Below are positions 35,421-44,193 of a DNA stretch of 64,000 nt, in pieces; position 1 is the first letter of the stretch, and every line of letters begins with the position of its first letter. This DNA comes from an uncultured Pseudomonadota bacterium. GTDB taxonomy: Bacteria; Myxococcota_A; Bradymonadia; Bradymonadales; Bradymonadaceae. The stretch lies in assembly GCA_913057905.1 (NCBI GenBank), contig CAJXPB010000001.1, positions 124,001-188,000 on the forward strand, given 5' to 3'. A model generated the notes under the pieces. It made no database searches, was not told the origin of the DNA, and was given only the letters and a program-made list of their open reading frames with translations. The translations under genes were made by a program, and so were the position numbers.

Positions 35421-35700
35421 GGCGAAATCCGGGACGTGAGTCGCCCTGGCCGAGCCTCGAACCCTCGAGTTTGACCGCAAAGAGATCCTTCGGATCCACG
35501 AAGTACTCCGACTCTTTGGTCACGATCGTGATCGATTCGTCCCGGATCTCGAAGACCTTCACCCGGTTTATGTGCAGCAGGTCGGCCCCCGTCTTCAACA
35601 GAGCCGTCACCGCACAGTCCTGCGGGAGGATGTGCTCATCATCCTCGACGTCGACATCGAATCGTTCGGTCAGCACGCTGACAAGATGGTCAGTATTCAT
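35413..35700 (-). CDS. Hypothetical small protein upstream of tsaE
   Basis: I use ATG 35700 (95 aa). The product begins with a helical D-H-L-V-S-V-L-T-E-R-F segment and then has beta-strand-like stretches around I-N-R-V-K-V-F-E-I-R-D-E-S-I-T-I-V-T-K. One cysteine occurs in P-Q-D-C-A-V. No signal or membrane segment. No family recognised. Its stop overlaps the GTG of tsaE, so the two are coupled. Confidence 0.6.
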   Translation of the reverse strand: MNTDHLVSVLTERFDVDVEDDEHILPQDCAVTALLKTGADLLHINRVKVFEIRDESITIVTKESEYFVDPKDLFAVKLEGSRLGQGDSRPGFRRE

Positions 35701-35795
35701 GGCCGGCTCTCTACTCGAAGGAGACGTGAAACGCGACCGGAATGTGCGCACGGCTGCCTCGACAACAACGGTCGCGCTACTGGCTTGTGAGACAT

Positions 35796-37703
35796 TCAGT
35801 CGACCGTCAAGGGAAAGGTGACGCCCTTATTCGAAATCGCAGCGTGCTCCGGAAAGGTCATTTGACGAAATTCACGGGTCAGACACTTCGCGACCTGACT
35901 TCCGCGGTAGGCACTCTCCCGAACCTCGACCCCGCCAGTCGTGCCCGACGGACGGATGAAGAACTGGATGTGCACGCCCTTGAACCCGGAATTCCGGCGA
36001 AGCTCCCGCTGCACGCATTGGCGCAGGGGGGCGAAGTTCGACAGGATGATGTCGTAGATCTTCTGGTCGCTCAGATGCTCCTTTTGCTCCCCGGAGTCGC
36101 TCATGTCGACTTCGGTGACTCCATCCTCCGAGTCTCCCTCCCCTCCGGCGCTTCTGGCCCGTTCGATGCGGCGTTTCACCTCGCTCGCCGACGCCCGGGG
36201 ATTGAAAATGCCCTGGAGCAATTCCTCGTCGACCGAAACCGTCTGAAATTCCGAGGGCGGTGGCGTAAATTCGTAATCCAACGACGCAAAGGCTTCCTCG
36301 AGCTCCAGGGCCTTGGGCTCGGGTCTGGTGAGATAGAAGTAGAGCATCCCCGCCAACACCACGGAACCGACGGCAATGCCGACGACCAGCGCCATCTTGC
36401 CACCCTTCTTGACAGTCTGCTGGATCTGTTCGCGTCGCTTTCGCTTGCGGCGCCGCCGTTTGTCGCGCACGGGGATGAACTCGGCGAGGGCTTCCTGCAG
36501 CGCCGGGATCTCTTCGAGGCGGCCGCGCTCGCCGGTCGAGCGGTCCCGAATGCGGGTGTTCTCGTCTATCTCCTCGTCGTAGAGCTGCTCGACGACCTCG
36601 TCATGCGTAAAGGGCCCGTAGTCTACGCCCTCCTTCTGGACCAAGAATCGTTTCTCTTGTCCCTCGCCGGCCGCGGGGCCGATGTTGGCGACGTCGAATT
36701 CATCGACGTCGAATAACTCGGCATCCTTCGAGGTTTCGGCCCGTCGCAGCCCGAGTCCGCCATCGGGGCGCGGGGCGGTCAGGTCGACGCCCATCTCCAG
36801 AAAGGCGCGATCCAGGGCGTTGACGAAGGACCGTGCGTCGTCAAAACGGTTTGACGGGTCTTCGTCCAGCGCACGTTCCAGCACCTCCCCTAGCCGAGGA
36901 TCCCGCTTGCGCGACGCCTCCAGAAAACGGGAGCGGGCATCACTGCGGGCCTTCGGAACCCGACCGTTCATCAATAGCGTGCCCGTGAGCATTCCCATAC
37001 TGAAGATGTCGGCCGCCGGTGTCAGCGGCTCGCTGGGGTCGAGGGCCTCGGGAGCCACGAACACACTGTCGGCCGCCGGCGCCTGGACTCGGCCCTCCAG
37101 CAGCCCCGCCATCACGGCACCGAATCCCAGGTTCCCGACGTGCAGCGCCCCGTCGTCGGTCACGTGCAGGTTGTAGGGAGTCAGGACGCCATGAGGCATC
37201 TCGGCATGCACCGTCTCCAGCACTTCGCCGAGCTGTTCCAGCACATCGAAGGCCTCGACAAACGCCACGTGGTGGCCGCGCTTGCGACACTCGGCGAGCG
37301 CCCGAGCCAGGGTCTTTCCCCCGATGTGGCGCATCACCACGAAGGCGTCGCCTTCGTCGGTCTGCCCCATCCCGAGGATCGAAACGAGCCGGCGATGCTC
37401 GATTCGACTGGCCTGCCGGATCTGGGTGCGAAGCAGCTCGATCAGATCTGGCCGTTCGGCCGACTCCAACACGAGCTTGAGCACGACCTCCGAGCCATCG
37501 CTGCGCTTTCCACACAGATAACTCGCGGTCCCGTGGGCCGCGCCGAGGTACTGACGGATCCGAAACTCACCGCCGACGACATCGCCCGGGCCCAGAGGCA
37601 ATCCCCGACCCGAGGTCTCCGGCCCGCGCACGTCTTCGGGCGTCCCCGGCAGGGGCGGCGGCTCCGGCGCTGTTTCGTTCGATTGCGAATCGGAATCGGT
37701 CAC
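35796..37703 (-). CDS. Predicted pseudokinase-GYF_2-transmembrane-AgmX/PglI fusion
   Basis: I use the GTG at 37703, which overlaps the preceding stop by 4 bp (635 aa). Residues about 45-305 are a Ser/Thr-kinase fold with a Lys in the V-L-K-L position (K76) and an A-P-E-like motif. The HRD loop, however, reads H-G-V-L-T-P-Y-N (171-178) and the DFG loop reads N-L-G-F-G (191-195), so both catalytic Asp residues are absent. Residues about 351-409 match the GYF_2 pattern Y-G-P-F-T-H-D-E-V-V. A very basic run (R-R-R-R-K-R-K-R-R) precedes one membrane helix (about 437-459). The last 90 residues, with L-R-Q-C...F-F-I-R-P-S-G...A-K-C-L, match the AgmX/PglI C-terminal domain of myxobacterial motility proteins. 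Likely a membrane scaffold, not an enzyme. Confidence 0.88.
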   Translation of the reverse strand: MTDSDSQSNETAPEPPPLPGTPEDVRGPETSGRGLPLGPGDVVGGEFRIRQYLGAAHGTASYLCGKRSDGSEVVLKLVLESAERPDLIELLRTQIRQASRIEHRRLVSILGMGQTDEGDAFVVMRHIGGKTLARALAECRKRGHHVAFVEAFDVLEQLGEVLETVHAEMPHGVLTPYNLHVTDDGALHVGNLGFGAVMAGLLEGRVQAPAADSVFVAPEALDPSEPLTPAADIFSMGMLTGTLLMNGRVPKARSDARSRFLEASRKRDPRLGEVLERALDEDPSNRFDDARSFVNALDRAFLEMGVDLTAPRPDGGLGLRRAETSKDAELFDVDEFDVANIGPAAGEGQEKRFLVQKEGVDYGPFTHDEVVEQLYDEEIDENTRIRDRSTGERGRLEEIPALQEALAEFIPVRDKRRRRKRKRREQIQQTVKKGGKMALVVGIAVGSVVLAGMLYFYLTRPEPKALELEEAFASLDYEFTPPPSEFQTVSVDEELLQGIFNPRASASEVKRRIERARSAGGEGDSEDGVTEVDMSDSGEQKEHLSDQKIYDIILSNFAPLRQCVQRELRRNSGFKGVHIQFFIRPSGTTGGVEVRESAYRGSQVAKCLTREFRQMTFPEHAAISNKGVTFPLTVD

Positions 37704-38197
37704 GGCGTCTGTGACGTGGCTTGGGCCTCGAGGGGTAGATCGATCGCCCACCGCTGGCCGGTCCAGGTCAGCTTTGCCGTCCCCTCTCGACCGTCTTGAT
37801 ACTTCAAGTCGAGGGTCACGCTCTCGCCGGTCTGGGGTTTTTCGTCGAGCGGCGGCTTCACCTCCATCGACCGAATATCGTAGGGGTTGTCGACCCGTCC
37901 CGCCACCAACATCTCCTGACGTTCGGCGAGGCCCTCTTCGCCGAGCCTCTCTTTGAGCGCATCACGGGGTTCGGTCAGGATCTTGCGGTCCTCCTCGACG
38001 ATCATCTCGAAGGCCCGGGCCCGCTCGTTTTTGAACCAGTGCATCAAGAATTGCTCGAAGGTCGCCTCCGGGCCGGGCTCTCGCCAGGACTGAGATTCCT
38101 GACACCCCGACGCCAAGGCGGCGACGATCGCCAGTACGGCGACCGATGCCGCCCATCCAGGCGTTGTGCCGATTGTCGAGGTCTCCACGTCGGTCAT
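37700..38197 (-). CDS. Small lipoprotein with a nuclear-transport-factor-like layout
   Basis: The start is uncertain: ATG 38197 gives 165 aa, and an in-frame TTG at 38230 would add 11 residues and the only basic residue before the signal. The lipobox is A-L-A-S-G-C (C32). The mature part has helices (A-T-F-E-Q-F-L-M-H-W-F-K-N) then strands ending G-T-A-K-L-T-W-T-G-Q-R-W-A-I-D, a shape reminiscent of lumazine-binding/SnoaL-like domains, but I cannot confirm this. It overlaps the pseudokinase gene by 4 bp and probably works with it. Confidence 0.7.
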   Translation of the reverse strand: MTDVETSTIGTTPGWAASVAVLAIVAALASGCQESQSWREPGPEATFEQFLMHWFKNERARAFEMIVEEDRKILTEPRDALKERLGEEGLAERQEMLVAGRVDNPYDIRSMEVKPPLDEKPQTGESVTLDLKYQDGREGTAKLTWTGQRWAIDLPLEAQATSQTP

Positions 38198-38308
38198 CTC
38201 GGTGTCCGTCACGGTGCGATTGACGCCCAAAAACAGGACCAGCCAGAGCCCGATGGACCCTGGCTGACCCGCTCATCGTCCTATCTCATCGGTTGGAACG
38301 AAACCTCC

Positions 38309-40063
38309 TCAGAGGTTGTTCCGAAGGTACGCACGAAGAAGCCGCAGGCGGAACCGGTCGATCTCGTAGCGGTCCGCCGTTTCATCGGCCTCATCCTTCA
38401 GGATCTTGCCGATCGTCTCGATCGTCTTCTTGTTCCCATTCTCGTACAGCGTCAGTTCGAGGATCTCTCGCGTGCCGAGGTGGTCGGTCGAGAGATTCTC
38501 GTTCAGGATCGACGCCGACGCCTCCTTGGGCAGTCGACTGAGTTCCCAGGCGGCCTTCTCGCGCACGTACTCGTTGTCGCTCTCGAGGCCTTCCCCGTAA
38601 CAGCTCGCCTTGGCGTCGTTCGATTCCTTCGCCATGCACTCTTTGGCCAGCTCGAGCATCGGCTTGAACTCCTTGAGCCGCTCCCGGACCTTTTTCATCT
38701 TTTCGCCCTGGAGAAACTCCAGGCCAATCAGCTTGTTGAGATCGTCAATCTGGTCGCCGGTGGCGAGATTGGCCCACAGTTTCGCCGACATCCAGTTGAA
38801 CTGATAACGCTGCAGAACGTCCATCGGCTCCATATCCTCGGATTTCTCCATGAACCTGGCGCGACGTTCCAAGTCCTTGATGACGCCCTCGAGGGCCATC
38901 TTCATCAGCGGGCCCGCGGCCTCGCGGTTGCCCAGCCGCACGAGCGCCTTGCCGGCGTCCTGGCGCAACTGCAGTTCCAGAAGCGGGTCGAGAACGCCCT
39001 GCCACTCTTCGTTCATCTCTCCGGTCAGGACGTCGACCAGAAAGTCTTGAGCCTTCTGGGCTCGGAGGTCACCCAGACCCAAGATGATCTCGTCGATCGT
39101 CTGGGCCTCGTAGCGGAACCAGGATCGGACCTCGGCCTTGGGCACGCCGGTCTCCGGCAGCGCGTGCTCCTGATTTGCCCACTCCATAAGGGGGTCAACC
39201 GCGTCTTCGGCCCGCAGGGTCACCAGCCGCTGAACGGCGGTCGGCTTGGGTCGGTTCATCGGGAACTGCCCTTCACCGCCGGCGAAGGTCATCATCAACT
39301 TCTTGACCTCTTTGTTCTCGCCGCGAAAGACCTCCATCAGGGCGGGAACAGCCGGTTTGCCCAGCTTTTGAATGGCGAGGCTGCACTCGCGTTTGATGTT
39401 CTGGCCGGCGATGTTCGACAGATACATCGCCCGCACCATGGTTCGAATGTGCGCCTCGCCGAATTCGCCGGGGTTCTTCTGGGCGATATCGCCGAGGATG
39501 TCACAACTGTAGGAGTGAAGCGCGATGGGGTAGTTGTCGACATCGAGCTTCAGAGTGTTGACCAGCGGTTCGATCATGCTCGGATCCGGCATGTACTCCA
39601 TGCCCCGAAGCACCGCCTGCTGGACCGAGGGATCGGTGCTCTCTTTGTAGAGCTTCAACATCTTCGGCACGGCCTTTTCGACCTTCAGCTCGCCGAGCGC
39701 TTCGGCGGCCTGGCCGGGATAGCCGGCGTTGTTCTCTTCCATCTCCTTTAGATACGCGTCCGTGGCCTTTTCGTCGCGAAGTCGGACCAGGAATTTCATG
39801 GCGTCGTCGGCATTCGGCCCGCCCTTCAGGTACGTATCGACGAGCCCCGGGATCGCTTTGCGCTGCTGCTCGTCCTCCATGGTATCGAGCTTACGCAGTG
39901 CAACGGCCCGGTAGATCGAGTCGGCCGTCTTCAGCTCTTTGTTGATGTACTCGGGATCATCCCATTCAGCCTGATTGCATCCGGCCAATCCCGCCAACAT
40001 AGCGAGGCCCGCCAGTCCGGCGACCAGCGTCTGAAGGGTTTGTCGATTGAACATCGTCATCAT
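38309..40063 (-). CDS. HEAT-repeat lipoprotein
   Basis: ATG 40063 has a strong GGAGAGG 8 bp upstream. The 584-aa product has lipobox L-A-G-C (C29) and then a solenoid of HEAT-like helical pairs. Examples are A-A-E-A-L-G-E-L-K-V-E-K-A-V-P-K-M-L-K-L, V-Q-Q-A-V-L-R-G-M, and near the end V-R-E-K-A-A-W-E-L-S-R-L-P. Such solenoids bind other proteins; phycobilisome-lyase-like repeats are the closest general type. It is followed by the small lipoprotein and the pseudokinase on the same strand, so an envelope complex of the three is plausible. Confidence 0.87.
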   Translation of the reverse strand: MMTMFNRQTLQTLVAGLAGLAMLAGLAGCNQAEWDDPEYINKELKTADSIYRAVALRKLDTMEDEQQRKAIPGLVDTYLKGGPNADDAMKFLVRLRDEKATDAYLKEMEENNAGYPGQAAEALGELKVEKAVPKMLKLYKESTDPSVQQAVLRGMEYMPDPSMIEPLVNTLKLDVDNYPIALHSYSCDILGDIAQKNPGEFGEAHIRTMVRAMYLSNIAGQNIKRECSLAIQKLGKPAVPALMEVFRGENKEVKKLMMTFAGGEGQFPMNRPKPTAVQRLVTLRAEDAVDPLMEWANQEHALPETGVPKAEVRSWFRYEAQTIDEIILGLGDLRAQKAQDFLVDVLTGEMNEEWQGVLDPLLELQLRQDAGKALVRLGNREAAGPLMKMALEGVIKDLERRARFMEKSEDMEPMDVLQRYQFNWMSAKLWANLATGDQIDDLNKLIGLEFLQGEKMKKVRERLKEFKPMLELAKECMAKESNDAKASCYGEGLESDNEYVREKAAWELSRLPKEASASILNENLSTDHLGTREILELTLYENGNKKTIETIGKILKDEADETADRYEIDRFRLRLLRAYLRNNL

Positions 40064-40112
40064 CGTCCTCTCCAGTTTCGTCGAATTCATGCCGTCGTTT
40101 GCGCCGCCGGGC

Positions 40113-40658
40113 TCACTGCGCGTCAGCCGTCTCCTGGCTCGTCAGCGCTCCGATATACGGCAGGTTACGGTAATACTCTGCATAGTCCAGTCCGTAGCCG
40201 ATGACAAACCGATCTGGCACCTCGAAGCCCTGGTAGTCGATCGGAATGTCGGCTTCCATATTCGATGGCTTGGTTAACAACGTGCAGACGTGCATCGACG
40301 CGGGCTTTCGCGTCCGAAGGTTGTCCAGCAGGTAACTCATCGTAAGTCCCGTATCGACGATATCTTCGACGATCAGGACGTCCTTGCCTTCGATCGGCAT
40401 CGTCAGGTCCTGGTCCATACGAACCACTCCGCTGGATTTCCTGCTGTTGCCGTAGCTGGAGAGCCCCAGAAAGTCGGTCGAGGCCTCGAGATCGATCTCG
40501 CGCAGCAGATCCGCCATGAAGACGAATGACCCCTTCAGGACGCCGATCACGTGGAGCTCCGCGTCGGCAAAGTCACGGGTAATCTCTCGACCCATCTCTT
40601 CGACACAGGCCTCAAGCCTGTCGGCCGAGATGAGCTCTTCGATCTCGTCGTGGTTCAT
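40113..40658 (-). CDS. hpt: Hypoxanthine phosphoribosyltransferase
   Basis: The 181-aa protein has the PRPP-binding motif V-L-I-V-E-D-I-V-D-T-G-L-T (about 96-108), with the two acidic residues and the T-G-x-T loop intact. It also has the N-terminal L-K-G-S-F-V-F loop and the C-terminal V-I-G-Y-G-L-D-Y-A-E signature of 6-oxopurine transferases. It converts hypoxanthine and guanine with PRPP to IMP and GMP in the cytoplasm. Three bases separate it from upp, so hpt is co-transcribed with the other salvage genes. Confidence 0.95.
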   Translation of the reverse strand: MNHDEIEELISADRLEACVEEMGREITRDFADAELHVIGVLKGSFVFMADLLREIDLEASTDFLGLSSYGNSRKSSGVVRMDQDLTMPIEGKDVLIVEDIVDTGLTMSYLLDNLRTRKPASMHVCTLLTKPSNMEADIPIDYQGFEVPDRFVIGYGLDYAEYYRNLPYIGALTSQETADAQ

Positions 40659-40661
40659 GGG

Positions 40662-41453
40662 TTACACCCAGGCGTTGTTCATGAGTTCGCCGAAGCCGCC
40701 CCCGCCGGGCACGATGTAGTCGTTGTCGGTCAATCCGCTCTCCTCGTCCCACCTCTCGCCAGGCCGAGTCTCGAGCACTTCGTCGGGACTCATGCCCCGG
40801 TCGAGTCGAAGCGCGTAGATCTGCACGTCTGGATGGTTCTCGGTGATGCGCCGAATGTATTCGGGGGTGATCATCAGGTGCATGGTGATGATCTCGGCGG
40901 CGCGGCCGTCTACTTCGTGTTTGTAGTAATCGATGGCCGTATCCATCGATGAACCGGTCGCCCCCATCGGATCGGGAAACAGGACGATGCGTCCGTCGAC
41001 GGAGTCCCCGGCCTTCTCGCCGTCCAGGGTCGCACTCGTGACATTCCCCTCTTCGTCGGTGACCCGAGACATGACGACGTGGTCCTGTCGCACGTTTGAC
41101 GGCTCCAGCAGTCCGGTCAACGTATCGAAGCAGACTCCCGACGGGAGCATCCCGGCGCGAGCGACGTCGACGGTGGCGACGGTCGTCGAGGGATCGATAA
41201 TCTCGCCGTTCCAGACGCCCCTCGGCGTCGCATCCTGCATCCGTGTAGGCTGTTGAACCGACGTTCTGGGAAACCGCGCGTTGACGACGGCTCGCAACTG
41301 AACGCGGTACAGCTCCCGAATCAGCCGATTGAACTCCGGCTGCACGCAATCTTCGTGGCACAACCGAGCCAGTTGGCTCAGCGCCACCTGATCGGAGAGG
41401 ATATGGACCGTATCGGGATAGGCGTGATCGATTTCGCGGGCAGCGTCGGTCAT
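40662..41453 (-). CDS. upp: Uracil phosphoribosyltransferase (long form)
   Basis: The 263-aa protein has the UPRTase PRPP loop V-L-F-P-D-P-M-G-A-T-G-S-S (about 154-166) and the C-terminal uracil-binding region N-D-Y-I-V-P-G-G-G-G-F-G-E-L (about 245-258). It makes UMP from uracil and PRPP. It is about 50 residues longer than the E. coli enzyme, with extra residues in the middle (R-T-S-V-Q-Q-P-T-R-M-Q-D) and late regions. The C-terminal motif also departs from the usual P-G-x-G-D-A-G-D-R, so it belongs to a divergent branch and its specificity is less certain than its fold. Confidence 0.82.
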   Translation of the reverse strand: MTDAAREIDHAYPDTVHILSDQVALSQLARLCHEDCVQPEFNRLIRELYRVQLRAVVNARFPRTSVQQPTRMQDATPRGVWNGEIIDPSTTVATVDVARAGMLPSGVCFDTLTGLLEPSNVRQDHVVMSRVTDEEGNVTSATLDGEKAGDSVDGRIVLFPDPMGATGSSMDTAIDYYKHEVDGRAAEIITMHLMITPEYIRRITENHPDVQIYALRLDRGMSPDEVLETRPGERWDEESGLTDNDYIVPGGGGFGELMNNAWV

Positions 41454-41462
41454 GGGGTCGTC

Positions 41463-42047
41463 TCAGGTCTCAGAATCGGAGGTCGACGGATAGCCGTCGT
41501 AAAAGCAGGAGCGGCAACGGGCCTCGTACTCGTCGTCGGACCCCACGAGCACCTGCTGAGGATCCTCGGAGAGCCGGTACGTGTAGGCGGCCGGGTCGCC
41601 GCAGCGAACGCAAATCGCAAGTAGTTTACTGACATACTCCGCCGAGACCAACAGCGATGGCATGGGACCGAAGGGCCGCCCCATGTAGTCGAGGTCCAGG
41701 CCTGCGAGGACCACGCGAACCCCCTCCCCGGCGAGCTCGTCACAGAGGCGTCTGAGCCCGTCGTCGAAGAATTGAGCTTCGTCGATGCCGACGACCTCGA
41801 CATCGGGCTCCAGGTGGTCCCGAATCTCGTCGACCCCATCGACCCCGATGCTGTCCAACTGACTGGCATCGTGGCTGACGATGGCGTCGTCGTCGTAGCG
41901 GTCATCCAGCGACGGTTTGAAATTCTGGTGGTTCTGGCCGGCGTAGCGGGCTCGTTTGAGCCGTCGGATCAGCTCTTCGGTCTTTCCCGAAAACATCGGC
42001 CCACAGATAACCTCGAGCCAGCCAGAATCGCGCGGTTGCAATATCAT
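41463..42047 (-). CDS. tdk: Thymidine kinase (type II)
   Basis: The 194-aa protein begins with the P-loop G-P-M-F-S-G-K-T-E-E-L (16-26). It has the catalytic D-E-A-Q-F-F segment (about 89-94), the lasso with A-G-L-D-L-D-Y, and a zinc site from C-V-R-C and C-R-S-C near the end. It phosphorylates thymidine to dTMP. Together with upp and hpt it forms a base and nucleoside salvage set, with 3-9 bp between the genes. Confidence 0.95.
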   Translation of the reverse strand: MILQPRDSGWLEVICGPMFSGKTEELIRRLKRARYAGQNHQNFKPSLDDRYDDDAIVSHDASQLDSIGVDGVDEIRDHLEPDVEVVGIDEAQFFDDGLRRLCDELAGEGVRVVLAGLDLDYMGRPFGPMPSLLVSAEYVSKLLAICVRCGDPAAYTYRLSEDPQQVLVGSDDEYEARCRSCFYDGYPSTSDSET

Positions 42048-42053
42048 GTCGGT

Positions 42054-42674
42054 TCAGTCGTCCAGGCCCGGGAAATGTTCCAGAAGAAGGCCGCCGAGAT
42101 CGAAGGCGAGGCTCATGTCGCCCGAAAGTTGCATCGACCGCGTCGCCTCGGTGGGGTGAACCTCGCCGGAGACCACGCGTTCGACCTGGTCGAGCGAGCC
42201 GTTCAGCGTCACCGACCGGGCGCCGGGAGGAACGTCGTAGTCGTTCAGGATGATGCGCGTACGCATCGCGTCGCCGTCGGCGGAGAGGTCGATGTCGACG
42301 ACCCCGTCGTAGCGCTCCAGATCGTCCAGAAACGCCCGGTCGATCCGATGCGGCGGTGGGTTCTCCCGCAATTGAGCCGTCAACCGTGTAAAGGCCGCTT
42401 CGGCGTACTCCTTGACCGTATCCCAGTGCTCTGTGGAGCCCTCGATGGTGACCACCGGGAAGTCGATCATCTCGCCGCGACGCGCGTCGGCCCCGTCGGA
42501 ACGAAGCTCGACGGTAAAGGCCTCGTCGCGGTCGGTGAGACGCACGCAGAAGCGAAGCGTCGTATCGCTGTATCGATCGAAGAGATCGAGGCGTTCTTCG
42601 TGAAGGGTAGGCAGATAATCCAGGAAGAACTCCCCGGGCGTCACTTCATCGCCGAAGGCGTCAGCGATCTCCAT
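42054..42674 (-). CDS. Hypothetical protein with an SCP2-like C-terminal half
   Basis: The 206-aa soluble protein has a strand-rich N-terminal half (L-R-F-C-V-R-L-T-D-R-D-E-A-F-T-V-E-L). Its C-terminal half ends R-S-M-Q-L-S-G-D-M-S-L-A-F-D-L-G-G-L-L, which resembles the sterol-carrier SCP2 fold in which a hydrophobic final helix closes a lipid pocket. The match is by pattern only. It is 6 bp upstream of tdk and may share the transcript. Confidence 0.6.
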   Translation of the reverse strand: MEIADAFGDEVTPGEFFLDYLPTLHEERLDLFDRYSDTTLRFCVRLTDRDEAFTVELRSDGADARRGEMIDFPVVTIEGSTEHWDTVKEYAEAAFTRLTAQLRENPPPHRIDRAFLDDLERYDGVVDIDLSADGDAMRTRIILNDYDVPPGARSVTLNGSLDQVERVVSGEVHPTEATRSMQLSGDMSLAFDLGGLLLEHFPGLDD

Positions 42675-42691
42675 CGAATGAACTCCGTGAT

Positions 42692-42844
42692 TCAGTCGCG
42701 CCGGATATTCAATGTCGACCAGAGCATCACCAGCACGATGGCCATCGACGCAAAATTCCCGACGACGAAGGCACTACTCTGACATCCCGGCGTCGATAGA
42801 AGCATCCCCAGTATAGCGGCCAGAATGTATCGGTGCTGTGACAT
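42692..42844 (-). CDS. 50-aa putative membrane or lipoprotein peptide
   Basis: ATG 42844 is preceded by GGAG about 9 bp upstream; the longer frame to 42916 would overlap dapF. The 50-aa product has a first hydrophobic segment ending L-S-T-P-G-C, which could be a lipobox, and a second (A-F-V-V-G-N-F-A-S-M-A-I-V-L-V-M-L-W) before a basic end. Too short for homology by eye; the ribosome site and the clean gap between dapF and the SCP2-like gene are the evidence. Confidence 0.45.
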   Translation of the reverse strand: MSQHRYILAAILGMLLSTPGCQSSAFVVGNFASMAIVLVMLWSTLNIRRD

Positions 42845-42890
42845 TTTTTGACTCCATCTATCATTATTCGGGGTCAACGACCCCATCCAC

Positions 42891-43757
42891 TTAGTCCGAC
42901 AGTGCATCGCTTGCAAGTTGTCCTTTAAACACCGACCGCACCGGGCCTGTCATCCGGAGCTCTCCGTCGACTACCTCGATCTCGAGGTCCCCACCCGGCA
43001 GTCCGACCGTGACTCCACGGCCGTCGCGGATGCCGCCATGGTTGTACCACCAGGCCGCCGCCGCGCCACAGGCACCGGTCCCGCAGGCCAGCGTTCGACC
43101 GACCCCCCTCTCGAAAACGACGACATCGAGTCGGGGGTCGGAGGGTTCCTCCACCGAGACCTCCACGAATTCGACGTTTACACCCTCGGGAAAACGCGGA
43201 TCGTCATTGAGCATTCGACCGATCGCATCGACGGTCTCCGTCGAGGCCCCCTCGAAGGCGACGGCGTGGGGATTTCCCATGTTGACCCGCCAAAAGGTAA
43301 AGTCTCCGAAGTCTCCACCATCGACTTCGACCGGCTCCGCGCTCACGTCGGCCGGCCCCATCATCACCGAAACCTGCCACCTATCGGCGGTCTCACCGTC
43401 GGCCTTCCATCGACAGGACCGGATCCCGGCGTCGGTGGCAATATCTACCACCGGCTCGGAGACGTCGTGTTCTTCAACGAGGTGGCGGACGATGCAACGC
43501 ACACCGTTTCCGCACATCTCGGGCCGAGAACCATCCTTGTTCAGCAGAACCATCCGCGCGTGGGCCGAATCGACGTCCCGGTCGAAGAGGAGCACGCCGT
43601 CGGCCCCGACGCCATGGCGTCGATCGCAGAGTTTCTCGACGATCCCGCGTTCCCGCAGATGCGCCGCCTCGGAGGCGGCTCTCTCCACAAGAACGAAGTC
43701 GTTTCCCAGCCCGTGGTACTTCCAGAAGGTCAGATCAGGTCGCGCAGCGTTGCCCAT
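42891..43757 (-). CDS. dapF: Diaminopimelate epimerase
   Basis: The 288-aa protein has both catalytic cysteines in their motifs: E-M-C-G-N-G-V-R-C (C82) and L-A-C-G-T-G-A-C (C225). It also has G-L-G-N-D-F near the N-terminus and N-x-G-N-P-H-A-V. It converts LL- to meso-diaminopimelate for peptidoglycan and lysine. The ATG lies 28 bp inside the end of the PilZ gene in another frame, an unusually long overlap. Confidence 0.95.
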   Translation of the reverse strand: MGNAARPDLTFWKYHGLGNDFVLVERAASEAAHLRERGIVEKLCDRRHGVGADGVLLFDRDVDSAHARMVLLNKDGSRPEMCGNGVRCIVRHLVEEHDVSEPVVDIATDAGIRSCRWKADGETADRWQVSVMMGPADVSAEPVEVDGGDFGDFTFWRVNMGNPHAVAFEGASTETVDAIGRMLNDDPRFPEGVNVEFVEVSVEEPSDPRLDVVVFERGVGRTLACGTGACGAAAAWWYNHGGIRDGRGVTVGLPGGDLEIEVVDGELRMTGPVRSVFKGQLASDALSD

Positions 43758-44095
43758 GTGTCTTCGTCCATCTGGTCGAAGCGATAGCCCATGCCGGCCA
43801 CGCCGTCGCCGTGGCCTCTTTCGGCCCGGGCGACGGTCGCCGGGATGCGGGTCACCGCGGTGGCGTCATTTGAACCGAAGATCAGTGTGTGCTTCTCGCC
43901 GGGCTCGAAGAGGATCGGTGAGTGAACAAAGACCCCTTCGCTACTCAGGTTGACCGCGTCGAGTCCGATCTCCCAGCCGTCCTCATCCTGGACGACGACT
44001 CGAAGGTCGACGGGCTGTCGACGAGTCCGGCGTACATCCGAAAAGCCGCCGGATTGGGTGGTTTGCTCGCTCGTTCGGGTGGCTTGTCGTGGCAT
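43730..44095 (-). CDS. PilZ domain c-di-GMP-binding protein
   Basis: ATG 44095 has GGAGGG just upstream (121 aa). A single PilZ domain carries both ligand motifs: the R-R-T-R-R arginine motif (about 22-26) and the (D/N)-x-S-x-x-G motif as N-L-S-S-E-G (about 49-54). No membrane or output domain is attached, so it would act as an adaptor that responds to c-di-GMP. The 28-bp overlap with dapF suggests shared transcription and no functional link. Confidence 0.9.
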   Translation of the reverse strand: MPRQATRTSEQTTQSGGFSDVRRTRRQPVDLRVVVQDEDGWEIGLDAVNLSSEGVFVHSPILFEPGEKHTLIFGSNDATAVTRIPATVARAERGHGDGVAGMGYRFDQMDEDTWATLRDLI

Positions 44096-44193
44096 AGAAC
44101 CCTCCGTGGTTCGTCCGTCAGTGAAAATGAAAGCCAACGTCCGTGTTGGTCTTCACTATCCTGATATGTGCCCCGGCCAACCGGGTCAAGAAA

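Noticed and set aside
37796..39751. 651-codon plus-strand frame
   Set aside because: It is antisense to the HEAT-repeat lipoprotein, which has a signal peptide and a strong ribosome site.
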